Source of the DNA: Deltaproteobacteria bacterium | GTDB taxonomy: Bacteria; Myxococcota_A; UBA9160; SZUA-336 | Reading direction: 5' to 3' | Assembly (NCBI GenBank): GCA_029261895.1 | Contig: JAJDAK010000017.1 | Coordinates: forward strand, 1 to 64,000 | Length of the DNA stretch: 64,000 nucleotides | Shown: piece by piece, positions 53,357 through 61,521 of the stretch | How positions within the stretch are numbered: position 1 is the first letter of the stretch | How the letters are laid out: every line of letters begins with the position of its first letter | The notes under the pieces: model-generated | What the model was told of the DNA's origin: nothing | Seen by the model: only the letters and a program-made list of their open reading frames with translations | Databases searched by the model: none | Program-made: the position numbers and the translations under genes

Positions 53357-54468
53357 CGCTGCGCGACCAGATGGTAAGCCTGGGTTCGGCCCTGGTAGAG
53401 AAAGTACGCGCTCGCCCAGAGAAAAAGCCGGAAAGCGCGGGTGGACTCACGACCGAAGTTCTCAGTCAACGTCTTTTCCTCCTGATCGAATACGTGAGCC
53501 CAATCATGGACGGTGCGCGCGTAGCTCAGTGTGTCGTCGCGAACTTCTCGGATCCGCAGCCCTTGGTGTAGAAGACTCTCGAGTAAACGCGGCAGGTTTA
53601 CGTACGTAGCCGTACCGGGCCAGATATAGCGCGTGAGGAACTCACCGGCGAGAAAGTCCCTCTGTTGGGCGCAGAAGTCCGCGTACAGGCCGCCACCTTC
53701 CTTCAGGTGCTGGCTCAAAAACTGTGCGGCAAAACCGTAGTCCGTAAAATGTTCGAACGTTCCCATAAAAACCGCGGCATCGAACATCTGCTGGGGTCGG
53801 TAATCGAGAAAGTCCACGAGCTCGACTTGGCATGGCAGGTCTTCGCGTTGAATCAGTTCCGTTACGTAGCAGTACTGCTCCTTCGAAATCGTCACGCTGG
53901 TCACGTGTATGCCTTGGCGGCCCGCGAACTCTATAAACGACCCCCAACCGCCACCCATGTCGAAGACGTGCATCCCGGGTTTTAGCTGTAGCACGTCGAT
54001 GGCGTACTGAAGTTTGCGCGCTTGCGCGGCAGTTACCGTATCGTCTGGGTGCTCGTAAAAGCCGTGGGAATACGAACGCCAGCGATCCAACCACGGCAGG
54101 AAGAACTCCGGGGGGCGGTCGTAATGAAACTGAATCGATTCACGTTGAAAACGACGGCGATTACGCAAGCGCAGTCGCAGTTGAAATAACACTCGCGTCC
54201 AGATGCCGGGATCGAGATCCAATAGAGCCGTGATCGGCATAATCTCGAGCATGCTGCCGTCGATGTCGATCTCGCCCGCGAGGTAGGACCGAGCCAGCCG
54301 CAGATGGTCGCCGGATACCAACGCGTCCAGCGAAGCCTGACTATGGAACCGAACAACCACCCGCGCGGGGCTGCCGCCGAGCGCATGTCCCTGCCCGTCG
54401 GGCAGTACCACCCGCGCGCAGACGCCTGACTGCTGGAGCCGTGAAAGTAGTTCGAGTCTCGAATCCAT
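53353..54468 (-). CDS. Cyclopropane-fatty-acyl-phospholipid synthase-like methyltransferase
   Basis: A 371-residue protein. I choose the ATG at 54468, where the family sequence begins (MDSRLELLSRLQQSG); a much longer frame has no homology. The SAM-binding glycine-rich loop is FDMGGGWGSF, and HYDRPPEFF, FYEHPDDT, MGTFEHF are cyclopropane-synthase family motifs. Members add a methylene or methyl group to unsaturated acyl chains of membrane phospholipids. Coupled to a small membrane protein downstream. Confidence 0.92.
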   Translation of the reverse strand: MDSRLELLSRLQQSGVCARVVLPDGQGHALGGSPARVVVRFHSQASLDALVSGDHLRLARSYLAGEIDIDGSMLEIMPITALLDLDPGIWTRVLFQLRLRLRNRRRFQRESIQFHYDRPPEFFLPWLDRWRSYSHGFYEHPDDTVTAAQARKLQYAIDVLQLKPGMHVFDMGGGWGSFIEFAGRQGIHVTSVTISKEQYCYVTELIQREDLPCQVELVDFLDYRPQQMFDAAVFMGTFEHFTDYGFAAQFLSQHLKEGGGLYADFCAQQRDFLAGEFLTRYIWPGTATYVNLPRLLESLLHQGLRIREVRDDTLSYARTVHDWAHVFDQEEKTLTENFGRESTRAFRLFLWASAYFLYQGRTQAYHLVAQR

Positions 54469-54656
54469 AACCGTGCCGAGCTTAACACGAGCAAAGCTCC
54501 GCAATATTCTCGAGCGAGTCAGGACTGTACCGCGGCGAGAAATGCCCTGTTCTCTCGCGGTTGTCGCGATCCGTTTCCACCTAGTTGCGTGCCCATAAAC
54601 GCTCGCCGATTGAGAGACTTTGCCTCGTGTGCGATGCGCATAGTACACTCCTCTTG

Positions 54657-55649
54657 ATGTACTACCTGCTCCTCTTGGGTGTTCTCGTATTTGCCGCTGC
54701 CAGCTCGGTACAAGCCGCGGAATACCGCTTCTATCATCCGGACCCGCTGGGTTCGAACGTCGTAGTAACCGACCGAAGCGGGCGAGTTGTGCAGCGCACA
54801 GTGAGTACACCGTACGGTGAAATGCGAAGTGTACTCGATGGCGAGGGCAACTCGATCGAACCCGGGGCCAACAGTCCACGGCATCTCTTTACCGATCAAG
54901 AGCACGATCCCGAGAGCGGGCTCCATTATTTTAATGCGCGTTACTACGACTCGTTTGTCGGGAAGTTCCTCTCCGTGGACCCCGATTTAACGGATGCGTT
55001 TCCGGGCGTCAGCTTCTCGATGCTCACCTCAGAACCTGGGAATTTCAACACCCACGCCTACGTGAGAAATCGACCCACCCACCTGATCGACCCCACGGGT
55101 ACAAACGCGATCCGGCTCGGCGAGAGTCTCGACGATGATCCTGGTATTGTGGAGTTCAGCGGCTTCTTCAGCCCCGAGGATCTCGAGCGCCTCAATGGGC
55201 CAGCGGACGAAGGCGAAGGTCGCGACGGCGACCGTCCTGAATCTGGCGTTCTGTTACCCGGAAGCACGGGGCCGCAAGAACCAACGGGCGAAGGCGACGG
55301 GCCCGACATCATTGGCGAGGGCAGTGGTGAAATTATTGAACGCCAGGTGCCTTGGAATGGAATTGAATGGCTCTCCGAGAACTTCCCTGTGATGTTCCCC
55401 CCGAGCACGGTGTACATCGTTGGTGGGATCGAGCACCGGAGTCTCCCCGTGCAGGCACCCCCACCCTCACCGTCGCCGCCACCCCCGGACGGACCCATCA
55501 CCGTGATTGAGAACCCGCGATTCAAGGATCTTGAGGAGCGGCCCACTGCCGACACGCTCGAGGGTGTCCGAAAGCTTCGAACTGGCAAAAGAGGATTTGT
55601 CAGGACTCGGAAAGACCCTCGGACCCCGAGACAAGAGTTACGCCAATAG
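54657..55649 (+). CDS. Mini-RHS protein 2: signal peptide, single RHS core, variable C-terminus
   Basis: Start at ATG 54657, giving a good signal peptide (LLLLGVLVFAAASSVQA) directly before the RHS core EYRFYHPDPLGSN. The core ends at IDPTG (about residue 152). Next come an acidic segment, a Pro-rich linker (APPPSPSPPPPDGP) and a basic ending. About 120 bases from the end another frame has better protein character (SESFELAKEDLSGLGK, ending YGKLPPL at 55710), so a frameshift near 55560 is possible. The total length is 330 residues. Candidate small polymorphic toxin-like protein. Confidence 0.8.
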   Translation: MYYLLLLGVLVFAAASSVQAAEYRFYHPDPLGSNVVVTDRSGRVVQRTVSTPYGEMRSVLDGEGNSIEPGANSPRHLFTDQEHDPESGLHYFNARYYDSFVGKFLSVDPDLTDAFPGVSFSMLTSEPGNFNTHAYVRNRPTHLIDPTGTNAIRLGESLDDDPGIVEFSGFFSPEDLERLNGPADEGEGRDGDRPESGVLLPGSTGPQEPTGEGDGPDIIGEGSGEIIERQVPWNGIEWLSENFPVMFPPSTVYIVGGIEHRSLPVQAPPPSPSPPPPDGPITVIENPRFKDLEERPTADTLEGVRKLRTGKRGFVRTRKDPRTPRQELRQ

Positions 55650-55685
55650 AGTCGGCGAGGCAGCGGAGAGTCTGCGGCAAGCTCT

Positions 55686-57215
55686 CTACGGGAAACTGCC
55701 TCCGCTGTAGGTGATCTTACAGCCGTAGAAGCGCAGCTCGTTGAACGGTGCGCCGGTGTCGGTGTCGAAGAACACCCATAGGAAGTACTGGTAGGCGTTC
55801 GTATCCACGACCTCGCGGCCCAAGGTCATGGTGATGTCGGAAATCGTATTGACGTTGGTGCTCTGGTGCACGATATCCGTGCCGACGAACGCAATCGACT
55901 CGTTGCTGGTCGAGGTATACTCACGTCGATACAGCGTGACGTCGAGGTTCAGGTTCACCCCGCCGCCCGCGTTGTCGTACCAGTAACAACGGAGCGCTTC
56001 GATCGTCGAGTCGTCTGGCAGATCCACCGGTGCCGTAAGCGATATCGCCCATGGGGAGCTGCCGCCCTGCATGAAGCCGAACCCGGTACTGTAGTACCAC
56101 TCCTCGCCGCTCGAGGCGTGTGACGCCGAAAACTCGGCTGCGGGCACGGGTAGATAGCGGTTGCTGCCGGAGGTCAGCGTAAGTGGTCCACCGGCGATGA
56201 CTTCGCCAGGCATGAAAACGTCGTCGGCAGAAGAGTCACCGAGCTCCATGATCAAGTTGGCGCCGGCGAAGCGCACGGTGTTGTTGGCGTCGCCATCGGA
56301 AATATTGGTGGTGGTGACGGTGGCTGGGCCGATCGTCATGCTATCTTCCACGACCAGCGAACTCCCATCTTCAATCGTTAGCGTGCTCGCAGTGAAGCTG
56401 TCGTCCGCGTTCGAACGCAGGAAACCAATAGCGTGTACGCCGTCGAGCATGTCCGCGATCAGTCCGGAGCCCGCTCCGTCGTTGTCGAGCACGATTCCGA
56501 ACACGTCAGCGGACTGTGCAAATGCGCTGGAGTCGAGTCCATCCAGAAAGTCCGCGTCGAGCAGCGAAGTGTCTCCATCCACGAGCAGTAGCAGCGCGAG
56601 CACCTCGGAATCCCGCGCGATGCCGGAAGGAATCTGACCGTCGCTCGCCTGATCGGTCAACTCGGCGAAGCTCATGGTCTTGTCGTGGTGAGCGTTTGGA
56701 TCGGCCGCGTGCCCAAGCAGTTGAGCCTGAGTCGCCAAGCCGGTCTGCGCAGCGGAAATGACCCCCGCCAGGTCCTCGCCCTCGAGCGCGGCTGCATTCA
56801 CGCAGACCTGGGACTGAAACGAGTACGCCACACTGGTGTACTGCTGGCGCGGTACCAGCGTCTCGCTGTCGATCCCGATCTCGAGCCAACGATTTGCACC
56901 CAGAAAAACCAGCACGTTGAATGGGCCCGACGTTACGTCCCCTAATCCGACTTTCACATCGAACACGCCGTCGATCACGGGAACGTTCAGGTGAACTTCT
57001 TCGTAAAGCAGATTGCCGGGAGCGACCGAGTTGGGATCGTTGTAGATCCGCAGCGTCACATCGACGGTCGCGTTCAGCGGATTGCCGTTCGGATCCAGCA
57101 GCAGCCCCTGGTAGTTCGAGAGATCAGGAACATCGGCAAGGGTCTGCCCTGCGAAAAGCGGCCCAGCAACCAGCGCCGCCAGCAAGAGCACCTCAAGCGA
57201 TCGAATCCCGCGCAT
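55686..57215 (-). CDS. Secreted repeat-rich protein with tail-fibre-like motifs (intact copy)
   Basis: A 509-residue protein with signal peptide RGIRSLEVLLLAALVAGP. An N-terminal domain contains LSNYQGLLLDPNGNPLN and NVPVIDGVFDVKVGLGDV. The middle carries DADFLDGLDSSAFA and DMLDGVHA, short DxLDGxDS motifs often seen in tail-fibre and surface collar proteins. A beta-rich end has CYWYDNAGGGVNLNLDV and LRFYGCKITYSGG. Its decayed paralogue is at 27.8-29.3 kb. It lies between mini-RHS copies 2 and 3 and ends 36 bases past the stop of copy 2 on the other strand. Function unknown. Confidence 0.8.
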   Translation of the reverse strand: MRGIRSLEVLLLAALVAGPLFAGQTLADVPDLSNYQGLLLDPNGNPLNATVDVTLRIYNDPNSVAPGNLLYEEVHLNVPVIDGVFDVKVGLGDVTSGPFNVLVFLGANRWLEIGIDSETLVPRQQYTSVAYSFQSQVCVNAAALEGEDLAGVISAAQTGLATQAQLLGHAADPNAHHDKTMSFAELTDQASDGQIPSGIARDSEVLALLLLVDGDTSLLDADFLDGLDSSAFAQSADVFGIVLDNDGAGSGLIADMLDGVHAIGFLRSNADDSFTASTLTIEDGSSLVVEDSMTIGPATVTTTNISDGDANNTVRFAGANLIMELGDSSADDVFMPGEVIAGGPLTLTSGSNRYLPVPAAEFSASHASSGEEWYYSTGFGFMQGGSSPWAISLTAPVDLPDDSTIEALRCYWYDNAGGGVNLNLDVTLYRREYTSTSNESIAFVGTDIVHQSTNVNTISDITMTLGREVVDTNAYQYFLWVFFDTDTGAPFNELRFYGCKITYSGGSFP

Positions 57216-57435
57216 CCCGTCGCTATCATATGCGAATCAGCAGGCGTTGTGGGGGCCTAGCTAATTCAGGCGGTTACGTGCTCGGCTTGCTGCTACCGCA
57301 GCTCCTTACCGCTGAGTGGCCCCTGGCGCGGCTGAGTCGGTACCCATGAACTGATAATTGCTGAGAAACCGCCGCCTGGGTCGAGTGGTACACTGGTATT
57401 GCTCGGGGTAAGGATTGGGCGTGTGCGGAGATCGG

Positions 57436-58494
57436 ATGACATCGAGGAAGCGAGTTGTGGTCAGCCTGCTGCTAGCGTCGGGTCTGTATGCGAGCTTGCC
57501 GGCTTCCGCGGTCGAGTACCGCTTCTACCACCCGGATCCACTCGGGTCGAGTGTGGTCGTGACCGATCGCAGCGGCAAGGTGATTCAGCGTACGGTTACT
57601 ACTCCGTACGGCGAGGTAACAGCACGGGTCGATGCGACCGGTCAATCGCTAGAACCGAGCGCGAACGCTCCGCGGCACCTGTTTACCGGCCAGGAGCACG
57701 ACGCCGAGTCGAATCTCCACTACTACGGCGCGCGTCACTACGATCCATTCGCGGGGCGCTTCCTAAGTCAGGATCCGGTGCTCTTCAGCGGCGCTGGGCG
57801 CGGGCTGCCCAATGGCTATGCCTACGTTGACAACCGCCCAACCACGATGGTCGACCCTGACGGTCGCTTTCCCCTTGCACGCCGTCCGCTCACTCGAAGC
57901 TGGCCCGAACACAGTGAGCCTACGCAAGACGAGATATTCAAGGAATTTCATGAGAGGATGAAGGACGACCCGGTCGGCGAATTCGGTTTTGTTTTGGGAG
58001 CTACCGGTGGCCTCAACCGTGTTGGGGGAGCTGTCGCTAAAGCCGGAAGTAACGTCCTTCAGAAGCTCTGGAAACGCTGGTCTAAGCCTAAGGCAAACGC
58101 GACGCCGAAAATCGTTGACGATATTGCGGATATCGCCCCCTTCGAGCTTGATTTCAAGCAGCTAACGCCCCTAGAAGGGGACGTTCTTAACGTGCACGCA
58201 GCTCTCACTCCGAAGAGACATATCAGTCGTGTAGCGAACCCGAAGTTTGCCAAGAGTGCGATCGAAGATGTCGCTAAGGCGACGAGTATCATGAAAAGTA
58301 AAAGTTTCGAGTTGGTGATCCCAAGGCCCTCCCCGGTTGCTAGGGCTCAGTTCGAGGCAGCCATCCAAGTGAATCAAGCCGGAGAGAACATCATCACCGT
58401 ACGCACGTTGGGGGGTGTAACGAACTTTCTTACGGAAATCTCAGAGCGCGAAATTTTTATCACGGGACCGGCCATCCCGCTGCGCCCCAAATAG
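57436..58494 (+). CDS. Mini-RHS protein 3: signal peptide, single RHS core, C-terminal domain
   Basis: I choose the ATG at 57436, with GGAG seven bases before it. The 352-residue protein has a signal peptide (LLLASGLYASLPASA), then the RHS core EYRFYHPDPLGSSVVVTDRSG, RHLFTGQEHD, LHYYGARHYDPFAGRFLS, ending in VDPDG at about residue 145. No Pro-rich linker. The C-terminal 200 residues have basic helices (KLWKRWSKPKANATPK) and a unique end (ITVRTLGGVTNFLTEISEREIF). They do not resemble the tails of the other two copies. No immunity gene is identifiable directly downstream. Confidence 0.82.
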   Translation: MTSRKRVVVSLLLASGLYASLPASAVEYRFYHPDPLGSSVVVTDRSGKVIQRTVTTPYGEVTARVDATGQSLEPSANAPRHLFTGQEHDAESNLHYYGARHYDPFAGRFLSQDPVLFSGAGRGLPNGYAYVDNRPTTMVDPDGRFPLARRPLTRSWPEHSEPTQDEIFKEFHERMKDDPVGEFGFVLGATGGLNRVGGAVAKAGSNVLQKLWKRWSKPKANATPKIVDDIADIAPFELDFKQLTPLEGDVLNVHAALTPKRHISRVANPKFAKSAIEDVAKATSIMKSKSFELVIPRPSPVARAQFEAAIQVNQAGENIITVRTLGGVTNFLTEISEREIFITGPAIPLRPK

Positions 58495-58677
58495 CCAAGC
58501 TTGCGCGACAATGCTGCGCGCATGCGAGGTGGCACATAAGATGCAGCCTTTCGTACATGGTCCTCTTCCTACAGATTCGTCTGTCTAGGAGATATCGAAT
58601 GAGCAGCATCCAGATCACTTACAACATCACATGGCGACGATAATGGAGCGGCCGTCTGTTCGCGGGCACGGCTCATC

Positions 58678-59049
58678 ATGACCTACGTAGCTCTCGGCCT
58701 AAGCCTCTTCATCGTAGCGTTGGGCGTCTTGGGAATACTATCGCCGGCTCGGCTTTTGGCGTTTGTTCGGCGCATCCAAACCCCAGGAGGACTCTATACC
58801 GCGGCTGCGCTCCGCCTGGTTTTTGGGGTGGCGCTATTCCTCGTCGCGCCCGAATCCAAAGCACCAGACTTGCTTCGTATCTTTGGTGTCCTTGCTGTCT
58901 TAGCGGCCCTGCTCACTCCCTTCGTCGGACTTGGGCGGTTTGGCAAAGTCGTGGACTGGTGGTCCAGCCGGGGGAGTCTCTTCATCCGCGCGTGGTCGGC
59001 GATTGCGTTTGCGCTCGGTCTTTATGTGGCGTGGGCAGTTCTTCCTTAG
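58678..59049 (+). CDS. Small membrane protein, four helices
   Basis: A 123-residue protein with helices at about 3-24, 40-60, 65-85 and 100-121, start at ATG 58678. It has an Ala/Leu-rich hydrophobic composition with a conserved-looking loop (SPARLLAFVRRIQTPGGLY). I do not recognise a named family. The end is 22 bases before the hydrolase gene, so both are probably cotranscribed. It could be a general inner-membrane protein; it is not convincing as an immunity protein for mini-RHS 3. Confidence 0.72.
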   Translation: MTYVALGLSLFIVALGVLGILSPARLLAFVRRIQTPGGLYTAAALRLVFGVALFLVAPESKAPDLLRIFGVLAVLAALLTPFVGLGRFGKVVDWWSSRGSLFIRAWSAIAFALGLYVAWAVLP

Positions 59050-59071
59050 CAGGTCGAATTTCGGAGGACGG

Positions 59072-59815
59072 ATGCGAAACCACACTCGGACAAGGGACAG
59101 CGATCGGCTCCTTCGGGACTTCGATAGGACCGCGAAACTCGTCCGGCCCTTCGTCGCAGAACGATTCGGCGAGGAGAACGCCGACGCGTTGTATCGTGTT
59201 GCCCGAGCGGAGTATGAAAAGATCCTGCCGCAGATTCCAAGAATCAACGGCATCCGGGCGAAGATGCTGAACCACTTCCTTCGTGTTACGGCGCAAGAAG
59301 TTGCGGTTTATAAGGCTGTGAAAGAACGCGGAGCGACACCCTCGGAAGCTTGGGAGATTTGTCACGAAGGGATTCGACTCAGGATGGCAGAGTTTCCGAG
59401 ATGGAAACGCTGGCTACTTGAACGACTCATGTACTCAGCACTTATGAGGCGGATCATGAGCCGCCGCGAACTAAAAAACCAACACGGACGATTCGGCGAC
59501 TTCGAAGTTCGCTATATGACCGGCGATGGCGCCGATTTCGATTTTGGCGTCGACTACGTTCGATGCGGGAATTTGGAGCTGGCGAAGAAACTGGGGGCAG
59601 CCGAATTCGCGCCTTACGTATGTATGTCTGACATCGCCTTCAGCGACGCGCTTGGTTGGGGTCTCATCAGAAGTCAGACGCTGGCGGATGGCTGCAGCCA
59701 CTGCGATTTCCGTTTCAAGAGGAACGCAGAGACTCAAATCAGCTCGAAGACTCCAGAAGTGCAGCAGACCATTGAGAGAATCGAACAACGCTCCCATTCG
59801 AGTCAAAGCCGCTAG
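59072..59815 (+). CDS. L-2-amino-thiazoline-4-carboxylate hydrolase family protein
   Basis: Start at ATG 59072, preceded by GGAGG; 247 residues. The C-terminal part matches this family: FDFGVDYVRCGNLELAKK, EFAPYVCMSDIAFSDALG, GLIRSQTLADGCSHCDFRFKR. Three cysteines are in conserved positions. Named members hydrolyse a thiazoline in bacterial L-cysteine production, but most of the family is untested and may do other chemistry. No ATC racemase or partner gene is adjacent. Confidence 0.85.
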   Translation: MRNHTRTRDSDRLLRDFDRTAKLVRPFVAERFGEENADALYRVARAEYEKILPQIPRINGIRAKMLNHFLRVTAQEVAVYKAVKERGATPSEAWEICHEGIRLRMAEFPRWKRWLLERLMYSALMRRIMSRRELKNQHGRFGDFEVRYMTGDGADFDFGVDYVRCGNLELAKKLGAAEFAPYVCMSDIAFSDALGWGLIRSQTLADGCSHCDFRFKRNAETQISSKTPEVQQTIERIEQRSHSSQSR

Positions 59816-59929
59816 CAACCAACCCGTGGCGCACGCGACTTCGTTGCATGCGCGGTAGACCTTCTGAATGCCATTCGTGCAATCCAGCGCCTCGATGGGA
59901 TGCAGGCTGCTGTCAGAGATTGGTTGACT

Positions 59930-59967
59930 CACCTACTTTATAGGTTATATTACCTATAAGGTAGGTG
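59930..59967. promoter_or_regulatory. Inverted repeat operator upstream of winged-helix gene
   Basis: Two 16-base arms, CACCTACTTTATAGGT and ACCTATAAGGTAGGTG, separated by six bases (TATATT), with one mismatch. It ends six bases before the chosen ATG (59974), so bound protein would cover the promoter or start. The neighbouring winged-helix protein is the likely ligand, giving autoregulation. Confidence 0.7.
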
Positions 59968-59973
59968 ATACAA

Positions 59974-60303
59974 ATGCTTGATGCCCTCTTTGGGAACGCA
60001 ACCGCCGAGAAAGTGCTGCTTTATTTGGAGCACTACGGAGAGGGGTACGCTTCCGCGATCGCCGAGACCTACGGAATCTCACTCAACATTGTTCAACGCC
60101 AACTTATGCGCTTTGAGAATGCTGGCCTGCTGGTGAGTGTTCTCAAGGGACGTACTCGCCTCTTTCTTTGGAATCCGCGCTACGCGTTCTTGGCCGAAGT
60201 CCGCGCCCTTTTAGCCAAAGCGCTTCGCGCGCTACCCGCGGCCGAACGTAAGCGATACTTTGCGCAACGCCGTCGTCCGCGACGCAGCGGCAAACCAATA
60301 TGA
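59974..60303 (+). CDS. Winged-helix DNA-binding protein, partner of nucleotidyltransferase
   Basis: A 109-residue protein. An in-frame GTG at 59965 lies inside the inverted repeat, so the ATG at 59974 is preferred. The sequence has an ArsR/MarR-like winged helix (AIAETYGISLNIVQRQLMRFENAGLLVSVLKGRTRLFLWNPRYAF in part: GISLNIVQRQLMRFENAGLL). The end is basic (RRRPRRSGKPI). The stop overlaps the nucleotidyltransferase start by four bases (ATGA). It is likely an antitoxin or repressor. Confidence 0.82.
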   Translation: MLDALFGNATAEKVLLYLEHYGEGYASAIAETYGISLNIVQRQLMRFENAGLLVSVLKGRTRLFLWNPRYAFLAEVRALLAKALRALPAAERKRYFAQRRRPRRSGKPI

Positions 60304-60839
60304 GCGAAGTGACACCCGATCTCAAAGTAGAAGAAGTTGCGGCGCTTGTGTGCACACGTCTTGAGCGCCATGGTATTCGTGCGGTGCTCTCTGGAGGCGC
60401 TGTTGTTTCAATCTACTCCGACAATGCATACGAATCCAAAGATCTCGATTTCATCGTCGAAGGTATTGCAAAAACGGTAGGACCCGCTCTCGAAGAACTT
60501 GGCTTTGCGCGCAAACAGGGACGTCATTGGGTGCATCCCCAAACCGAGTACTGGGTAGAGTTTCCTCCCGGCCCGCTTCAAATCGGCAATGAAACAATTC
60601 GTGACGTAGCCGAGCTTCAGACACGGGTGGGAACTTTGCGGCTACTGCATCCAACGGAATCCGTGATGGATCGCCTCGCGGCGTTCTATCACTGGAATGA
60701 CCCCCAGGCGCTCGAGCAAGCAGTGCTGGTCAGCAGGCAGCACAAAGTCGATCTATCGCGTATCCGCACCTGGTCAACGCGCGAGGGCGCAAAAGACAAA
60801 CTCAAAGAGTACGAACGCAGACTAGAGGAAGACGAGTAG
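60300..60839 (+). CDS. Nucleotidyltransferase-fold protein
   Basis: A 179-residue protein with SGGAVVSIY followed by ESKDLDFIVEG, the GG...DxD signature of small nucleotidyltransferases. Differs in sequence from the 27.2 kb protein. Pairing with a winged-helix gene and an operator is typical of proposed HTH/nucleotidyltransferase toxin-antitoxin modules. Whether it modifies tRNA, protein or nucleotides is unknown. Confidence 0.78.
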   Translation: MSEVTPDLKVEEVAALVCTRLERHGIRAVLSGGAVVSIYSDNAYESKDLDFIVEGIAKTVGPALEELGFARKQGRHWVHPQTEYWVEFPPGPLQIGNETIRDVAELQTRVGTLRLLHPTESVMDRLAAFYHWNDPQALEQAVLVSRQHKVDLSRIRTWSTREGAKDKLKEYERRLEEDE

Positions 60840-60841
60840 CT

Positions 60842-60891
60842 GAAGACTTCACTTACGGCGAAGTCTCACGGCTTAACGATCGCTACGCTGG
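60842..60891 (-). repeat. tRNA-linked repeat (copy 2)
   Basis: On the minus strand, CCAGCGTAGCGATCG (60877-60891) followed by an imperfect hairpin with GAGACTTCGC and GAAGTCTTC. Same layout as the element after tRNA-Leu, here separated from the tRNA-Ala fragment by copy 3. Confidence 0.6.
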
Positions 60892-60904
60892 CAGATGGAG
60901 TGAT

Positions 60905-60952
60905 GGACACTTCGCCTGCGGCTCAGTGTCACAACTCCGATCGCTACGCTGG
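60905..60952 (-). repeat. tRNA-linked repeat (copy 3)
   Basis: On the minus strand, CCAGCGTAGCGATCG (60938-60952) immediately after the CCA end of the tRNA-Ala fragment, then a weaker stem (GTGACACTGAGCC / GGCGAAGTGTCC). Third copy of the repeat, again adjoining a tRNA 3' end. Confidence 0.6.
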
Positions 60953-61009
60953 TGGTGGAGCTGAACGGGATCGAACCGTCGACCTCCTGAATGCCATTCA
61001 AATGCTCCC
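60953..61009 (-). pseudogene. 3' fragment of tRNA-Ala(GGC), candidate attachment site
   Basis: The minus strand gives the anticodon arm with GGC (complement of 60993-60995), variable loop, T-arm GGTTCGATCC and acceptor 3' strand with CCA. The D-arm is mostly missing and the acceptor 5' strand is absent, so it cannot be a working tRNA. Tyrosine recombinases often use tRNA 3' ends as att sites and leave such fragments at island boundaries. No integrase is seen beside it. The 61010-61175 stretch beyond it has no gene. Confidence 0.72.
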
Positions 61010-61175
61010 TATCGTATTCGGGCTTAAAACCTAGGATTCGTGGCTGTTTTTGGTTATGGGTTGTTTTGGTAATCAACTGGTAAGCCAGAATACCTGATCC
61101 GGAGGGCGTTTCATTGAGGTCATCGCCTTGGAGTTGCGGCTTGCCGGGGAGTAGCTTTAAAGCTACAATCGAATC

Positions 61176-61521
61176 GTGCCGAAGGAACAGGAAGTCCGGA
61201 TCTATGTCACCGTGGCGGGCAAGGAGCCTTACGCATCCTGGGAACGTTCGATCAAGGACCAGCGGGTTCGCGCTCGAATTCGTGCACGGATCGCAGCGTT
61301 ACGTACGGTTAGGGAATTTCGGCGACTCGAAGCGCGTCGGGGATGGCATCTTCGAGCTGCGGATCCATACCGGGGCTGGGTACAGAATCTACTACGGGCG
61401 GGAGGGGGACCGCGTGGTGATCTTGCTCTGCGGCGGAGATAAGGGCACGCAGAAACGAGATATTCAGCGCGCTGAGGAGTACTGGCGCGACTATCGGAGC
61501 CAAGAACATGACCAGAGCTAA
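61176..61521 (+). pseudogene. higB: HigB/RelE-type toxin, frameshifted
   Basis: Two frames together give a normal Gp49-like HigB toxin. The first runs MPKEQEVRIYVTVAGKEP to about ARIRARIAALR; the second continues VRLGNFGDSKRVGDGIFELRIH, then YRIYYGREGDRVVILLCGGDKGTQKRDI. The break is at about 61298-61303 (TTACGTACGG), where one extra base shifts the frame by +1. As it stands, the full toxin cannot be made. It overlaps the antitoxin start by 14 bases. Confidence 0.8.

Noticed and set aside
58678..59049. Immunity protein for mini-RHS 3
   Set aside because: It is 183 bases downstream, looks like a general membrane protein and appears cotranscribed with a hydrolase; nothing ties it to the RHS tail.
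60953..61009. Complete tRNA-Ala gene
   Set aside because: The 5' acceptor strand and most of the D-arm are absent in the neighbouring sequence.
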